NCBI RefSeq assembly: GCF_000222485.1
Contig: NC_015914.1
Span: 3,516,001 to 3,580,000 of the forward strand
Length of the DNA stretch: 64,000 nucleotides
Direction: 5' to 3'
Source of the DNA: Cyclobacterium marinum DSM 745
GTDB lineage: Bacteria; Bacteroidota; Bacteroidia; Cytophagales; Cyclobacteriaceae
Numbering within the stretch: the first letter of the stretch is position 1; the number at the start of each line of letters is the position of its first letter. The notes below the pieces were generated by a model that saw only the letters and a list, made by a program, of their open reading frames with translations, made no database searches and had not been told where the DNA came from. The position numbers were made by a program, and so were the translations under genes. This document shows positions 36,476 to 47,359 of the stretch, piece after piece.

Positions 36476-37512
36476 AGCAATTTTATGTGTTAAGAGGGCT
36501 GACTTGGCCCTTTAGATACCTATTTTCTTTATTGAAAAGAAAATTGGGTAAACTTGATGTTTTACGTATTGAAGTTTTTGTGGTATTAGGCAATGACACA
36601 CACCTTTTTGTAAAAGGTCGTGTGGTAGAAGCCTATAAGCAAAGCAGGCCCTCAGACAAGCAAAATGTTTTTCACAATATTCTCGCAACCTTAAGAAGGT
36701 ATGCCGGAAGTAGTGTGCCTGATGCTAAGATTGAGTTAAGTTTGGGAGACCGGAAAATTATTTTGATAACGGATGAGGAAGGGATTTTTGAGCGGTATCA
36801 TAAAATTGGCAATGAAAAGGAAAAAATGGCCAATACTGTTCAATTTTCCTTAGTTGAAGAGGAAGGGTTGAAAGCAGAAAAGAGTTTTATAGAGAAGAGT
36901 GTATTAAGGTTTCAAAAGACTTTTCCAAGGGCGATAATTTCAGACATTGATGACACCATCATTATATCCAAAGCCACAAATATTCAAGAAAAATTCTGGC
37001 TTTCGGTTTCCAAAAATGCTTATACCAGGAGGCCATTTCCCGGGGTTAGTGGTTTTTACCGGTTATTGTCTTCCAATGGTGATTACCCGGTGTTTTATGT
37101 TTCAAGTAGCGACTGGAATCTTTTTGACCTGATAAAAGATTTTATGAACTATAGAAACATCCCCAGAGGTCCAATACTATTGAAAGATCATCACATGAGT
37201 TTGAGGAATATTTGGAAATCCGGTGGAGGGAGTCATGTGCATAAAGTAGATAAAATATCATTTCTGATGAATTTTTATCCCAAGCTAAACTTTGTCCTTA
37301 TTGGGGATAGTGGCCAACATGACCCTGAAATTTACGCTGAAGTCATTCAAAAATTTCCGGGTAGGGTAGAGGCAGTGTATATCAGGCAAGTTGGGGCTGT
37401 GGATGAAAGTAGGGAGGAGGAATTAAATGCCTTGCTTCCGGCCAATAAAATAGCATGGGTTCAAAACTCTACTGAAGCCATTGAACATGCAAAGCAACAC
37501 TTGGGCTTATAA
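36472..37512 (+). CDS. App1-type (DUF2183) HAD-fold phosphatase, likely phosphatidate phosphatase
   Basis: The 346-residue protein has an N-terminal beta-rich part (about 15-150) and a C-terminal HAD-like catalytic domain of the App1 family. The DxDxT motif is D158-I-D160-D161-T162. YVSSSDWNLF and IGDSGQHDPEIYAE are the later HAD motifs. In yeast App1 removes phosphate from phosphatidic acid; the bacterial role is not known. No signal or membrane segment is seen, so it is cytoplasmic. The ATGA overlap with tolC ties it to the export operon, which hints at a lipid or phospho-lipid cargo. Confidence 0.88.
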   Translation: MKQFYVLRGLTWPFRYLFSLLKRKLGKLDVLRIEVFVVLGNDTHLFVKGRVVEAYKQSRPSDKQNVFHNILATLRRYAGSSVPDAKIELSLGDRKIILITDEEGIFERYHKIGNEKEKMANTVQFSLVEEEGLKAEKSFIEKSVLRFQKTFPRAIISDIDDTIIISKATNIQEKFWLSVSKNAYTRRPFPGVSGFYRLLSSNGDYPVFYVSSSDWNLFDLIKDFMNYRNIPRGPILLKDHHMSLRNIWKSGGGSHVHKVDKISFLMNFYPKLNFVLIGDSGQHDPEIYAEVIQKFPGRVEAVYIRQVGAVDESREEELNALLPANKIAWVQNSTEAIEHAKQHLGL

Positions 37513-37644
37513 AGTGAATTCTCTTTTGAAGATTTAGAAATAAAACACTTTTATAGTTTCTAATTAAGAAAAGGCTTAAAATGCCATCTCAAAGCTACCT
37601 AATCTTTAAAAGATTAAGAGAAGGCCAAGAAACATCCTTCTACC

Positions 37645-38019
37645 TTACAATAAAGAATTAAGTTTTTCGTGTGTCAATGGTTTTTCAATAAAACCGCTGA
37701 CAAAAGGGAACTCCTTGGATCTTTGTCTGTCTTGAAAATCTATGGAGCTAGAAAGCATAATGATACGATCTTTCCTTCCATTTTCAAGTTCCAAATATTG
37801 GCTTAAAAAATCCCAACCATTCATAACAGGCATATTAATGTCAACAAGAATCAATAACCTTTTTTCCAATTTTGGATCCTTGAGGTATTGAAGTGCCATT
37901 TCAGCCTCTAAAAATTCAATGGTTTTAGGTGATAGATTTAATTTGTTGATTAACCGTTTATTGATCAGATTATTAATAGGGTCATCATCAATTAAAACAA
38001 TTAAATCGAATGGATACAT
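37645..38019 (-). CDS. Single-domain response regulator (CheY-like receiver)
   Basis: The 124 residues are one receiver domain. The frame opens at 38076, but ATG 38019 starts just before the first beta strand (FDLIVLIDDDP), as in the sister gene at 766-1173, and is preferred. The acidic cluster is IDDDP, the phospho-acceptor is D60 in VDINMPVMNGW, and the conserved Lys is in IEKPL near the end. No kinase is adjacent. It lies opposite the export operon. Confidence 0.88.
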   Translation of the reverse strand: MYPFDLIVLIDDDPINNLINKRLINKLNLSPKTIEFLEAEMALQYLKDPKLEKRLLILVDINMPVMNGWDFLSQYLELENGRKDRIIMLSSSIDFQDRQRSKEFPFVSGFIEKPLTHEKLNSLL

Positions 38020-38339
38020 TGATATATGAATAAAAACTTTTCTCTCTCTCGTTCTCTTACACCGGAAATTTAACACTATAATTCCACTATTAAAATAAAG
38101 TGTGAAATTTTTGACAGCGGAATAGCGTCAAAATTCAAAAATAAATTAAATAATCACCTGATTTTCTATTCCTTAATTTTATTAAAAGTTTTTAGTTTTA
38201 TTTTCATTCATTATTGCCCTGAACGGAAAAAACAATAATTAAATCGTCTTATTTAAGATTCCGGAATTCCTTTTATTACAATTTCGGGCTTTGAAACGGA
38301 AGATGGGCTTCTCTTTAAATTTCTTAATTTATATAAAAA
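38020..38339. other. Intergenic region between receiver gene and groEL end
   Basis: About 320 AT-rich bases. It contains an inverted repeat TTTTGAC (38109-38115) / GTCAAAA (38127-38133) about 90 bp before the receiver start; this could be a regulator site or a hairpin. No gene is seen. Confidence 0.35.
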
Positions 38340-38367
38340 AAAGGGAAGCACATGTGCTTCCCTTTAT
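38340..38367 (-). terminator. Terminator after groEL
   Basis: A 26-bp perfect palindrome (38340-38365) is followed on the minus strand by a T run. It lies 21 bases past the groEL stop. Confidence 0.85.
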
Positions 38368-38387
38368 AAAATTTAAAGAAAATGGGA

Positions 38388-40034
<1,647 letters not shown>

Positions 40035-40068
40035 TTAAATTAATTCAACTTAATTATTAGACCTGTAA

Positions 40069-40347
40069 TTAAAGAATAGCGAAGATGTCCGCTTCTCTCA
40101 TGATCAAATAATCAGCACCTTCTACAGAAAGCTCAGTGCCGGCGTACTTACCATACAAAACAGTGTCGCCTACTTTTACAGTCAATGGCTCATCTTTTTT
40201 GCCATTTCCTACAGCTACTACTGTACCTTTTTGTGGTTTTTCTTTGGCAGTATCAGGGATATAAAGGCCTGAAGCCGTTTTTTCTTCTGCGGCAGCGGGT
40301 TCTACCAAAACCCTATCTGCTAGAGGTTGGATGTTAACTTTAGACAT
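40069..40347 (-). CDS. groES: Co-chaperonin GroES
   Basis: The 92 residues are full length: [10 protein letters not shown] at the N-terminus, a mobile loop (about 16-33), and [14 protein letters not shown]. It forms the lid of GroEL. It is the first gene of the operon with groEL. Confidence 0.98.
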   Translation of the reverse strand: MSKVNIQPLADRVLVEPAAAEEKTASGLYIPDTAKEKPQKGTVVAVGNGKKDEPLTVKVGDTVLYGKYAGTELSVEGADYLIMREADIFAIL

Positions 40348-40384
40348 GTGATTTAGTTATTTTTAAAGTTTGATTTCTATAATA

Positions 40385-40414
40385 CAAAATCCTTATTTAC
40401 ACTTTCTGTGCCAA
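40385..40414 (-). promoter_or_regulatory. Candidate groES promoter
   Basis: On the minus strand a TTG (from 40414) lies 19 bases before GGATTTTG (40392-40385). Spacing fits the Bacteroidetes -33/-7 pattern and the last five bases match TAnnTTTG. The first two bases of the -7 element do not match. Confidence 0.35.
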
Positions 40415-40520
40415 TCCATTATTTTACTTTTTTACTGACATAAAGTCTTGATTAGGCTTCAATCCTGTCAGGCCGGTCAAGAAAAGAATTTTGTAGTCCT
40501 GTCATTTTTGCGGTTGGGTG

Positions 40521-40551
40521 TTGCTAATCCTGACATATTTACGTATTTTAT
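40521..40551 (+). promoter_or_regulatory. Candidate promoter of the 237-residue gene
   Basis: A TTG (40521-40523), a 20-base spacer and TATTTTAT (40544-40551) give the right spacing for a Bacteroidetes promoter; the -7 box differs in the last two bases. Confidence 0.3.
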
Positions 40552-40576
40552 TTGAAAAAATTTAAAGTGATAAAAT

Positions 40577-41290
40577 ATGAGAAACTTATCAGACAACTGG
40601 ATAGCTGAAGGCTTGATTGATTTTGAGTATAAAAAATATTTGCTTTTGGCCTATCTAAAGGAAGTTGAACGTGAATTCAAGTCAGTAAAACTTTACCCAC
40701 CTCTGGCAGAGTTAATTTCGCATTACCAAAAACTTCAAAATTTTGATGCGAATAGAAATCAAATCAATTCAAAATTCCCTAAAGAAATTCAGTCAATTGA
40801 TCTGAAAAAAGTATCCATTAACTATAAAAGTAAAACCGAAGATGATGAAACTATGAAAGAACTGGCAAGTATAATTAACTATGCTTTGCCTCAAATAAAA
40901 AAACACATTGAAGAGGGGAAAAGTATATATGATTTCATTGAAAATCAGTTGGAGATAGAACCGGTGGGACTATCCGCTCTTTACCAGAAAGAGGGTTATG
41001 CATTGGTCTCTAATGGTTACTCTAAAGAAATATTGGTGTACCGGTACAAAATTAATTTGTTTCAAAATAATTTGGACAAATACAGGGGCATTGCTCTCAA
41101 ATTTATTGCTGCCATCAAGAAAAGTGTTACCAAAACCTGCAATCAGATAAAATTGGATTTGATCAAAAATTTCAAAGACCTGCCAAACCCGTCCACATGG
41201 CGTATTGTGTCAAAAAATGCTATTCCTTTGGAGCAAAGCTTACTGCCTATAAGCAAGCGTTTGCTACTTAAACATGTTGAAATAGAATAA
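40577..41290 (+). CDS. Uncharacterised 237-residue soluble protein
   Basis: I do not recognise this protein. It has no signal peptide or membrane helix and is rich in helix formers, Lys and Glu (for example EGLIDFEYKKYLLLAYLKEVEREF near the start). It has its own terminator and codon use like its neighbours, so it is likely real. It is divergent from groES. Nothing in the sequence suggests a function. Confidence 0.7.
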   Translation: MRNLSDNWIAEGLIDFEYKKYLLLAYLKEVEREFKSVKLYPPLAELISHYQKLQNFDANRNQINSKFPKEIQSIDLKKVSINYKSKTEDDETMKELASIINYALPQIKKHIEEGKSIYDFIENQLEIEPVGLSALYQKEGYALVSNGYSKEILVYRYKINLFQNNLDKYRGIALKFIAAIKKSVTKTCNQIKLDLIKNFKDLPNPSTWRIVSKNAIPLEQSLLPISKRLLLKHVEIE

Positions 41291-41318
41291 AAAAAGGGAA
41301 GACTAGCTTCCCTTTTTT
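41290..41318. terminator. Two-way terminator of convergent genes
   Basis: A 12-bp perfect stem (41290-41301 with 41307-41318) with a 5-base loop, flanked by an A run on one side and a T run on the other. It serves the 237-residue gene (plus) and the desaturase gene (minus). Confidence 0.85.
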
Positions 41319-41340
41319 TATTCTATGTGTTTGATTGTTT

Positions 41341-42330
41341 CTAATCTTCCTTTTTCAATAGTGAGTTTTCATTGGAAACCAAAATTGGAGTAGGACTACT
41401 TTTTGCAGTACTTTCAACCGTAGTTTTTTCCTGAACGCCTTCTTTTTCTGCTTGTTCCCTCAGTTCTCTGTTTTTGATCACCTCATCTCCAGGCTTACCA
41501 AACAAGATTTGATAAACTTCTTTAGAATCTTTTGCCTTACGGATATCTTTCACAATGTCCACCCATTCATGAAACACCAAATAAACAGGGTTGTATGAAG
41601 TAACAGGTTTGGTGATGCCGTAGGTTGGTCTTTCTCTCTCTTCCATAAAGGTTCCAAAAATCCTGTCCCAAATGATAAAAGTGGAGCCGTAATTTTTATC
41701 TAAATAATGCTCGTCGCTTCCATGGTGAACCCTATGGTGGGATGGGGTTACAAAGAAGTATTCAATTGGCTTAGGAAGTTTATTGATGTATTCAGTATGA
41801 ATCCAGAATTGATACAATACGGCCACTTGGTGACAGATAAAGAAAACGAATGGGTTGAAGCCCATCAGCATTACAGGTACAAAGAAAATAATTTTAATGT
41901 GTTGGGTCCAGCCTAAACGGAAGGATACAGAGAAATTATACTTTGCAGAGTTATGGTGGGTAATGTGTGTAGCCCACCAGAAACGTTGCTCGTGAGTGAC
42001 CCTGTGGGCCCAATATCTGGCCAAGTCAATGGCAAAGAAACAAAAGATAAATGACCACCAGGTGGCAGGGATTTTCCATGGTACAATGTTCCAACAAAAC
42101 AAGGCAACACCAAAAGTGAAGGCCTTGATCAATGCACTAATTCCTACATTCACCAGTCCAATAGTGGAGGCTGCCAAGAAATCTTTTTTATCGTAAGTGT
42201 CCTTTTTTTGATATAAGCTGATGCCCCATTCTATAAAAACCAATAAAAACATCACAGGAGCGGCCCATAAAATGACATTAGGCCATTTATCAGCGCCTAA
42301 ATCTTCCAGACTTAAATGATTTTCAAACAT
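41341..42330 (-). CDS. Sterol desaturase / fatty acid hydroxylase superfamily membrane enzyme
   Basis: The 329 residues have about five membrane helices and the di-iron His clusters of this superfamily: HRVTH (H109, H113), HITHH (H122, H125, H126), H178 and HHRVHH (H198, H199, H202, H203). A charged C-terminal tail (about 290-329) lies outside the core. Members add oxygen or double bonds to sterols, fatty acids, carotenoids or lipid A-type substrates; which one is not visible. It sits between the groESL and secG operons. Confidence 0.9.
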   Translation of the reverse strand: MFENHLSLEDLGADKWPNVILWAAPVMFLLVFIEWGISLYQKKDTYDKKDFLAASTIGLVNVGISALIKAFTFGVALFCWNIVPWKIPATWWSFIFCFFAIDLARYWAHRVTHEQRFWWATHITHHNSAKYNFSVSFRLGWTQHIKIIFFVPVMLMGFNPFVFFICHQVAVLYQFWIHTEYINKLPKPIEYFFVTPSHHRVHHGSDEHYLDKNYGSTFIIWDRIFGTFMEERERPTYGITKPVTSYNPVYLVFHEWVDIVKDIRKAKDSKEVYQILFGKPGDEVIKNRELREQAEKEGVQEKTTVESTAKSSPTPILVSNENSLLKKED

Positions 42331-42440
42331 AAATATAAACTTTGAGTTGTTTTTTTAGGATTTTAAAATGTCAATTTAATCATATTCCCGCTCATCTTCA
42401 ATTTTTGTATCCTTAAATAATATTAAAATTTCAAATAAAA

Positions 42441-42466
42441 AAGGCCTGTTGATTTCAACAGGCCTT
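42441..42466 (-). terminator. Terminator after secG
   Basis: A 12-bp perfect stem (42441-42452 with 42455-42466), followed on the minus strand by six T. It ends the miaB-to-secG transcript. Confidence 0.85.
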
Positions 42467-42489
42467 AAAATTTCGGTAAACAGAATTAC

Positions 42490-42858
42490 TTATTCTTCAG
42501 TATCGGGGCTTGTTTCTTCTGTAGCATCTTCTTCATTTCCTTCAGCAGGCAAAATGGATTGGTCGTCAAAGGACGGAGTTAGAATTTGTTTTTGGGCATT
42601 CTCTACATTTGGAGAAGAAAACCCTGAGGAGCTACTGCTCTCGTGAAAGGCAGAAGAGCCCAGTGATAAAGCCAAAATTGCAATGGCTAAAACCCATGTA
42701 GCTTTTTCTAAAATATTCCCTGTTTTGGTGACACCCATGATTTGTGAGGCACTTCCGCCAAAAGCTGCTCCTGCACCCCCTTTAGAATTTTGACCTAAAA
42801 TGACCAAAATTAATAAAACGGCCAAAACGATGATGATACTTATGATTACTGTAAACAT
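42490..42858 (-). CDS. secG: Preprotein translocase subunit SecG
   Basis: The 122 residues have the SecG layout: a membrane helix (about 2-22), the GQNSKGGAGAAFGGSA loop, and a second helix (about 52-71), followed by a longer acidic tail than in E. coli, as is common in Bacteroidetes. It is part of the SecYEG channel. It lies 15 bp after the TPR gene and is the last gene of the operon. Confidence 0.95.
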   Translation of the reverse strand: MFTVIISIIIVLAVLLILVILGQNSKGGAGAAFGGSASQIMGVTKTGNILEKATWVLAIAILALSLGSSAFHESSSSSGFSSPNVENAQKQILTPSFDDQSILPAEGNEEDATEETSPDTEE

Positions 42859-42873
42859 GCTTGTTATATTATT

Positions 42874-43716
42874 TTATTCTCTTAACTTCTCAATTTGGTC
42901 TGCAAAGTAAGCCCTTTTCTTTGGAAAGTTCAATATTAATTTTTGATATATTTCCACGGCCTCATTTTTTTTGTTTTGCTTGAACAATAATTTGGCATAG
43001 GATTCTGAAAGCATACTGTGATTTAAATGAGTGCTTTGTTCAGACAAGTCAGGCAATGCAACAGACTCATCCAATTTATCTTTGGTGAGGCGAATAGGTT
43101 TCTCCTTAAATTCATCAATTAATTTTTGCTGGGCCTTTTTGTTTTTCTTCGTAGCAGGCTTTTTTGGCTTTTTATTGCTTTCCGTGGTAGGTTCTTTTTT
43201 CTCAACCTCTTTTTCTAGGACCTCCTCCTTTTTTTTTACTTGCTCTTGGTTGTTCGTATTGGATGAAGGAGCTGTTTTTTTGATTTTCTTTAAGTTTTCC
43301 TCTAATCGCCTTAAAATCTCATCTCTTTTCGGTCTGGAAGTATTATCCGTAACCACTTCTTCTTTCTGAGTATTTGTTTTTTCAGGTAATGGAGGCGCTG
43401 AAGGGGCTATTATTTCTTTGGATTCACTATTTTTATCAAGTGCTACCGGAGGCGTTTCAATTGGATGGTGTTGTACAATAGGTGAGGTTCCTGTTAGTAA
43501 GCTTTTCAATCTTTTCCTATCCGGACTAACCACGGCTGCCCAATGAAGCAAAGTTTTGGAGGCTCCTGAAGCTTTGTCCCACTCATATTTAGCAGCAAGT
43601 ACTTTAGGCGCTAAAAAGTAGGGATACTTCTCTTGAAGTTTCAATGCTTTTTTTAAATCTGCATTTTCAAGATTATCGGCCTTACTTATTAAGTCTAAAA
43701 ATCCTTGAGCGTTCAC
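42874..43716 (-). CDS. TPR-like protein with charged linker, upstream of secG
   Basis: The 280 residues hold an N-terminal helical part (about 1-85), a low-complexity Lys/Glu/Pro-rich linker (about 130-200) and a C-terminal TPR-like repeat (SYAKLLFKQNKKNEAVEIYQ, from about 240). I do not know its function. It lies in the conserved Bacteroidetes order lptE-TPR-secG, which suggests envelope biogenesis, but that is an inference from position. Confidence 0.75.
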   Translation of the reverse strand: MNAQGFLDLISKADNLENADLKKALKLQEKYPYFLAPKVLAAKYEWDKASGASKTLLHWAAVVSPDRKRLKSLLTGTSPIVQHHPIETPPVALDKNSESKEIIAPSAPPLPEKTNTQKEEVVTDNTSRPKRDEILRRLEENLKKIKKTAPSSNTNNQEQVKKKEEVLEKEVEKKEPTTESNKKPKKPATKKNKKAQQKLIDEFKEKPIRLTKDKLDESVALPDLSEQSTHLNHSMLSESYAKLLFKQNKKNEAVEIYQKLILNFPKKRAYFADQIEKLRE

Positions 43717-43756
43717 AACGTTTCTTTTTAAGTGTAGATGTTAAATTTAACAAATT

Positions 43757-44290
43757 TTACCAATTGGCCACAGTGGAAGTGAAAATATCCTGTATGATAC
43801 CTTCAAAAATAGTTTCTACCAATTCTGATTCAACTTCCAAGAGAGTGGTACTGCTTGGGTCATAGTCCTGAAAATAAGAGAAGGTTTTTTTCGTGTTTTC
43901 TTCTTCGTTTTTTGTGTTGACAAATTCTACTTCCACTCGAATGGTAACACGCATTTGACCGGCCCTATCAGGTTGATTCGCGTTGGTACTGGAAACTGTT
44001 GCCTGAGGACTGATGGTATAACCCGTAATAGCCCCTGAAAATTGCAGGTCACCATTATTCTGTATCAATTCCAGTTGTGTGTTTCGTTGGAAATAATCCT
44101 TTAGGTCTTCCGTAAACAATTGCCCCATATTGGCAGGCCCTCCTCCTGAATCATTGAAGAAATTAGCGACCGAGAAAGTATTCGTAACATTATAATCAAG
44201 TGTGGTACCTGTAAAACTGTATTCTACTTTACAGGCTGAAAACAAGACTGTTAAACAAAAAAAGTATAAGCAGATTTTATTGAATGTCAT
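43757..44290 (-). CDS. LptE-like LPS assembly lipoprotein
   Basis: The 177-residue protein starts at ATG 44290 (the open frame from 44347 covers the end of the previous gene). A lipoprotein signal ends FSAC with C20. The beta-rich body with TFSVANFFNDSGGGPANMGQ and repeated strands agrees with the LptE family of Bacteroidetes, which plugs the LptD pore for LPS delivery. It overlaps the end of the sigma-54 activator gene by 14 bp. Confidence 0.88.
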   Translation of the reverse strand: MTFNKICLYFFCLTVLFSACKVEYSFTGTTLDYNVTNTFSVANFFNDSGGGPANMGQLFTEDLKDYFQRNTQLELIQNNGDLQFSGAITGYTISPQATVSSTNANQPDRAGQMRVTIRVEVEFVNTKNEEENTKKTFSYFQDYDPSSTTLLEVESELVETIFEGIIQDIFTSTVANW

Positions 44291-45590
44291 ATTGTTTGAT
44301 CTTCCGATATAATGTCCTTTCTGAAATGCCCAAATCCATCGCTGCATATTTTCTTTTATTATGGTGTTTTTTTAGGGCTTTGGTAATTAATTCCTTTTCC
44401 TTTTTCTCCAAAGAAAGTGAATGATCATCTTCCTCGTGTATAATGTCTTCAATGATATCCTCCTGATAATTTTTTCTTCCAATCTCTGCTTCTTCCTTTA
44501 TTTCTTTTTTTGCTCCTAAAGATTCCAAAACAAGCGGTAGATTTTTGGATGGTGTGTTACTCTCTTCATACTGGTTGGTTGATTCCATATCATCAAAAAG
44601 ATTTTGATGTTTTTTCATAATGTTTTGGTCCAGTCCTCCAGAATGATAGGATTCTAAAATTAATTTTTTTAAATCTGTCATGTCCTTTTTCATGTCAAAA
44701 AGGACTTTGTACAAAATCTCTCGCTCAGAAAAGTCAGAAAATGATTCTTTCTTATCATTTTTCCCTTGAATTGATGCCGGTAAACTGCTTTTTTCCTTAG
44801 GTAAATACTTGATTAGCGTTTCTGCATCAACTTCCCTTTCCTGCTCCAATAACGAAATTTGCTCGGCTAAATTTTTCAATTGCCGGATATTTCCAGGAAA
44901 AGGAAAGGTTAAAAGTAAATCTCTGGCATCTTGGGAAAGGGTAATGGGTTTTACCAAGTATTTTTCAGAGAAATCGGTAGAAAACTTCCTAAATAGCAAG
45001 GCGATATCTTCTCCTCTTTGTCGTAAAGGTGGGACAAAAATGGGAACAGTGTTTAATCTATAATACAAGTCTTCCCTAAATTTCCCTTTTTCTACTGCAT
45101 TTAATAGGTTGACGTTGGTGGCTGCAATTACACGAACATCCGTCTTTAATACTTTTGAAGAACCAACTTTGATAAACTCACCATTTTCTAACACACGCAA
45201 TAAGCGGGCTTGGGTGCCTAGAGGCATTTCCCCAATTTCATCCAAGAAAATTGATCCACCGTCTGTGACTTCAAAATAACCTTTTCTTGCCTCGTGAGCA
45301 CCGGTAAAAGAGCCTTTTTCATGTCCAAATAATTCAGAATCAATCGTTCCTTCCGGTATGGCCCCGCAGTTTATTGCTATGAATTTGCCATGCTTTCGTT
45401 TGCTCAGTGCATGAATAATTTTAGAAAAAGATTCTTTACCACTGCCACTTTCACCGGTTACCAATACCGTCATTTCTGTAGGTGCAGCTTGCATGGCTAC
45501 CTGAATGGCATGATTTAATAATGGACTATTTCCAATTATCCCAAACCTTTGTTTAATACTCAAAATTTCTGAAGCACTGATAGAGATCAT
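44277..45590 (-). CDS. Sigma-54-interacting AAA+ transcription activator
   Basis: ATG 45590 is preferred; the frame is open to 45644 but that part overlaps miaB. The 437 residues lack a receiver or other sensor domain. The AAA+ core has Walker A GESGSGKE (46-53), the GSFTGA loop (93-98; usual form GAFTGA) and Walker B GGSIFLDEIGEM (about 111-122). A Fis-type helix-turn-helix ends the protein (LGISERTLYRKIKQYDIQ). It should open sigma-54 promoters without a phosphorylation switch. It lies between miaB and lptE in a conserved order; targets are unknown. Confidence 0.92.
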   Translation of the reverse strand: MISISASEILSIKQRFGIIGNSPLLNHAIQVAMQAAPTEMTVLVTGESGSGKESFSKIIHALSKRKHGKFIAINCGAIPEGTIDSELFGHEKGSFTGAHEARKGYFEVTDGGSIFLDEIGEMPLGTQARLLRVLENGEFIKVGSSKVLKTDVRVIAATNVNLLNAVEKGKFREDLYYRLNTVPIFVPPLRQRGEDIALLFRKFSTDFSEKYLVKPITLSQDARDLLLTFPFPGNIRQLKNLAEQISLLEQEREVDAETLIKYLPKEKSSLPASIQGKNDKKESFSDFSEREILYKVLFDMKKDMTDLKKLILESYHSGGLDQNIMKKHQNLFDDMESTNQYEESNTPSKNLPLVLESLGAKKEIKEEAEIGRKNYQEDIIEDIIHEEDDHSLSLEKKEKELITKALKKHHNKRKYAAMDLGISERTLYRKIKQYDIQ

Positions 45591-45604
45591 GGTTTTGTTA
45601 TTTA

Positions 45605-47065
45605 TCAATTGATGATTTCTCCAAATAAGGTAGCAGAAGTGCAATCCGTGATTTTCACCTTGACATAGTCGCCAATCCTCAAATCACCTTTTGGAATAAT
45701 CACCACTTTGTTTGCTGAATTTTTCGCTTTTAACTGTTCTGTTGATCTTTTGGAAATCCCTTCCACCAGTACTTCTTGGATTTGGCCTATCTCTCTTTTA
45801 TGTCGCACCATTGATAAACTACTTTGTTTATCTATGATCTCTTGCAACCTGCGTTTTTTTACTGTTAATGGAATATCATCAGGATATTTTTTCGCTGCCA
45901 AGGTGCCGGGTCGCTCTGAATAATAGAACATATAAGAGAAATCATATTGAACAATGTCCATTATGCTGAGAGTATCTTGATGTTCTTCTTCTGTCTCTGA
46001 ACAAAAACCTGCGATCATGTCGGAAGATATGCCACAATCCTCACCCAGAATTTCACGGATTTTCTCAACCCTGTTGAGATACCAGTCGCGATCATAGGTC
46101 CTATTCATCAATTCCAAGATCCTGCTATTACCACTTTGCACAGGTAAATGAATGTATTTACAAATATTGTCGTATCGCTTCATGGTATACAAAACCTCGT
46201 CTGTGATATCCTTGGGATGAGAGGTAGAAAATCTTACCCTAAGTTTTGGGTTAACTTTGGCAACCATTTCCAACAAGTCAGAAAAATGAACGACTTCAGT
46301 AATTTCTGCCTCTTTTTTATTGAGCCTGGCTTTATTGTTTTCTTGAGGAGACCACTTGTAACTGTCTACATTCTGCCCCAGAAGGGTAACTTCTTTGTAC
46401 CCATTGTCAAATAATTCCTGGGCTTCTTTGGTTATCGAATAGGGGTCACGACTCCTTTCTCTGCCTCGGGTAAAAGGGACTACACAAAATGAACACATAT
46501 TGTCACAGCCCCTCATGATAGAAATAAAGGCACTCACACCGTTTGAGTTGAGGCGAACAGGAGAAATATCGGCATAGGTTTCTTCTCTGGATAAAAAGGT
46601 GTTGATCCCTTTTTGCCCTTCTTCGACTTGCCCAACCAGATTGGGTAAATCACGGTAAGCATCCGGCCCTACCACCATGTCAACCAACTTCTCTTCCTCT
46701 AATAGCTTTTCTTTCAATCGCTCTGCCATGCATCCCAATACCCCAATTTTCAATTCAGGATTGGCACCTTTGATTTGGTTAAATTGACTTAACCTTTTGC
46801 GGACAGTCTGTTCTGCCTTGTCCCTTATGGAGCAGGTATTTAGAAATATGACATCTGCATTTTTATAATCTGAAGTTGTATCAAATCCTGTTTCTTTCAT
46901 GATAGAGGCGACAATCTCACTATCTGAAAAATTCATTTGACAACCATAGCTTTCGATGTACAACCGCCTCGATTTACCTGTATTTTCTTCAGCTGTTACC
47001 TTAAAATCACAGGTTTTTGCCTCCTCCCCACTGATGATATCGATATCTTTAATAATATTTTCCAT
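45605..47065 (-). CDS. miaB: tRNA 2-methylthio-N6-isopentenyladenosine synthase
   Basis: The 486 residues form a radical SAM methylthiotransferase. The first iron-sulfur cluster is bound by C42, C78 and C112, and the radical SAM cluster by C187, C191 and C194 (CDNMCSFC). A TRAM domain forms the C-terminal end. It modifies A37 of tRNAs that read UNN codons. An N-terminal extension of about 30 residues is present. It is the first gene of the run that ends at secG. Confidence 0.97.
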   Translation of the reverse strand: MENIIKDIDIISGEEAKTCDFKVTAEENTGKSRRLYIESYGCQMNFSDSEIVASIMKETGFDTTSDYKNADVIFLNTCSIRDKAEQTVRKRLSQFNQIKGANPELKIGVLGCMAERLKEKLLEEEKLVDMVVGPDAYRDLPNLVGQVEEGQKGINTFLSREETYADISPVRLNSNGVSAFISIMRGCDNMCSFCVVPFTRGRERSRDPYSITKEAQELFDNGYKEVTLLGQNVDSYKWSPQENNKARLNKKEAEITEVVHFSDLLEMVAKVNPKLRVRFSTSHPKDITDEVLYTMKRYDNICKYIHLPVQSGNSRILELMNRTYDRDWYLNRVEKIREILGEDCGISSDMIAGFCSETEEEHQDTLSIMDIVQYDFSYMFYYSERPGTLAAKKYPDDIPLTVKKRRLQEIIDKQSSLSMVRHKREIGQIQEVLVEGISKRSTEQLKAKNSANKVVIIPKGDLRIGDYVKVKITDCTSATLFGEIIN

Positions 47066-47088
47066 GGACTAACTATAATTTCAGATCG

Positions 47089-47096
47089 CAAATTTA
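47089..47096 (-). promoter_or_regulatory. Candidate -7 element of the miaB operon
   Basis: The minus strand reads TAAATTTG, a perfect TAnnTTTG match, 24 bp before the miaB start. No -33 TTG is seen. Confidence 0.45.
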
Positions 47097-47359
47097 ATAA
47101 AATACCGACATATTGACAGTAGTTCACTTTATTATTCTGACATTATCTCGCAAAAGGCTGCGATAATTAAAAAAATTGAAAGCAATCAAATTTTTATTGA
47201 ATGGTTTTATAAGTTTCACTTTAGTAATTAATCAGTTATGCAGGGTTATAGATAAAATCTATTATTACATAGAAACAATCAATTTTTACTATAATATTAT
47301 TCTACCTACCTTTATTTCATCGAATCAATAACGTAGACCATTAATAAAAGATTTGCATC
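47097..47359. other. Divergent miaB/katA intergenic
   Basis: AT-rich region with the katA promoter inside; TACCTTTA at about 47308 is one base off TAnnTTTG. No gene is seen. Confidence 0.3.

Noticed and set aside
40395..40415. Sigma-54-like TGGCAC in the groES leader
   Set aside because: There is no TTGC-type -12 element at the right distance; the TTG/TTTG pair of the primary sigma factor fits better.
44291..44347. Longer start of the lptE-like gene
   Set aside because: It would lie wholly inside the sigma-54 activator gene and move the lipoprotein signal away from the N-terminus.
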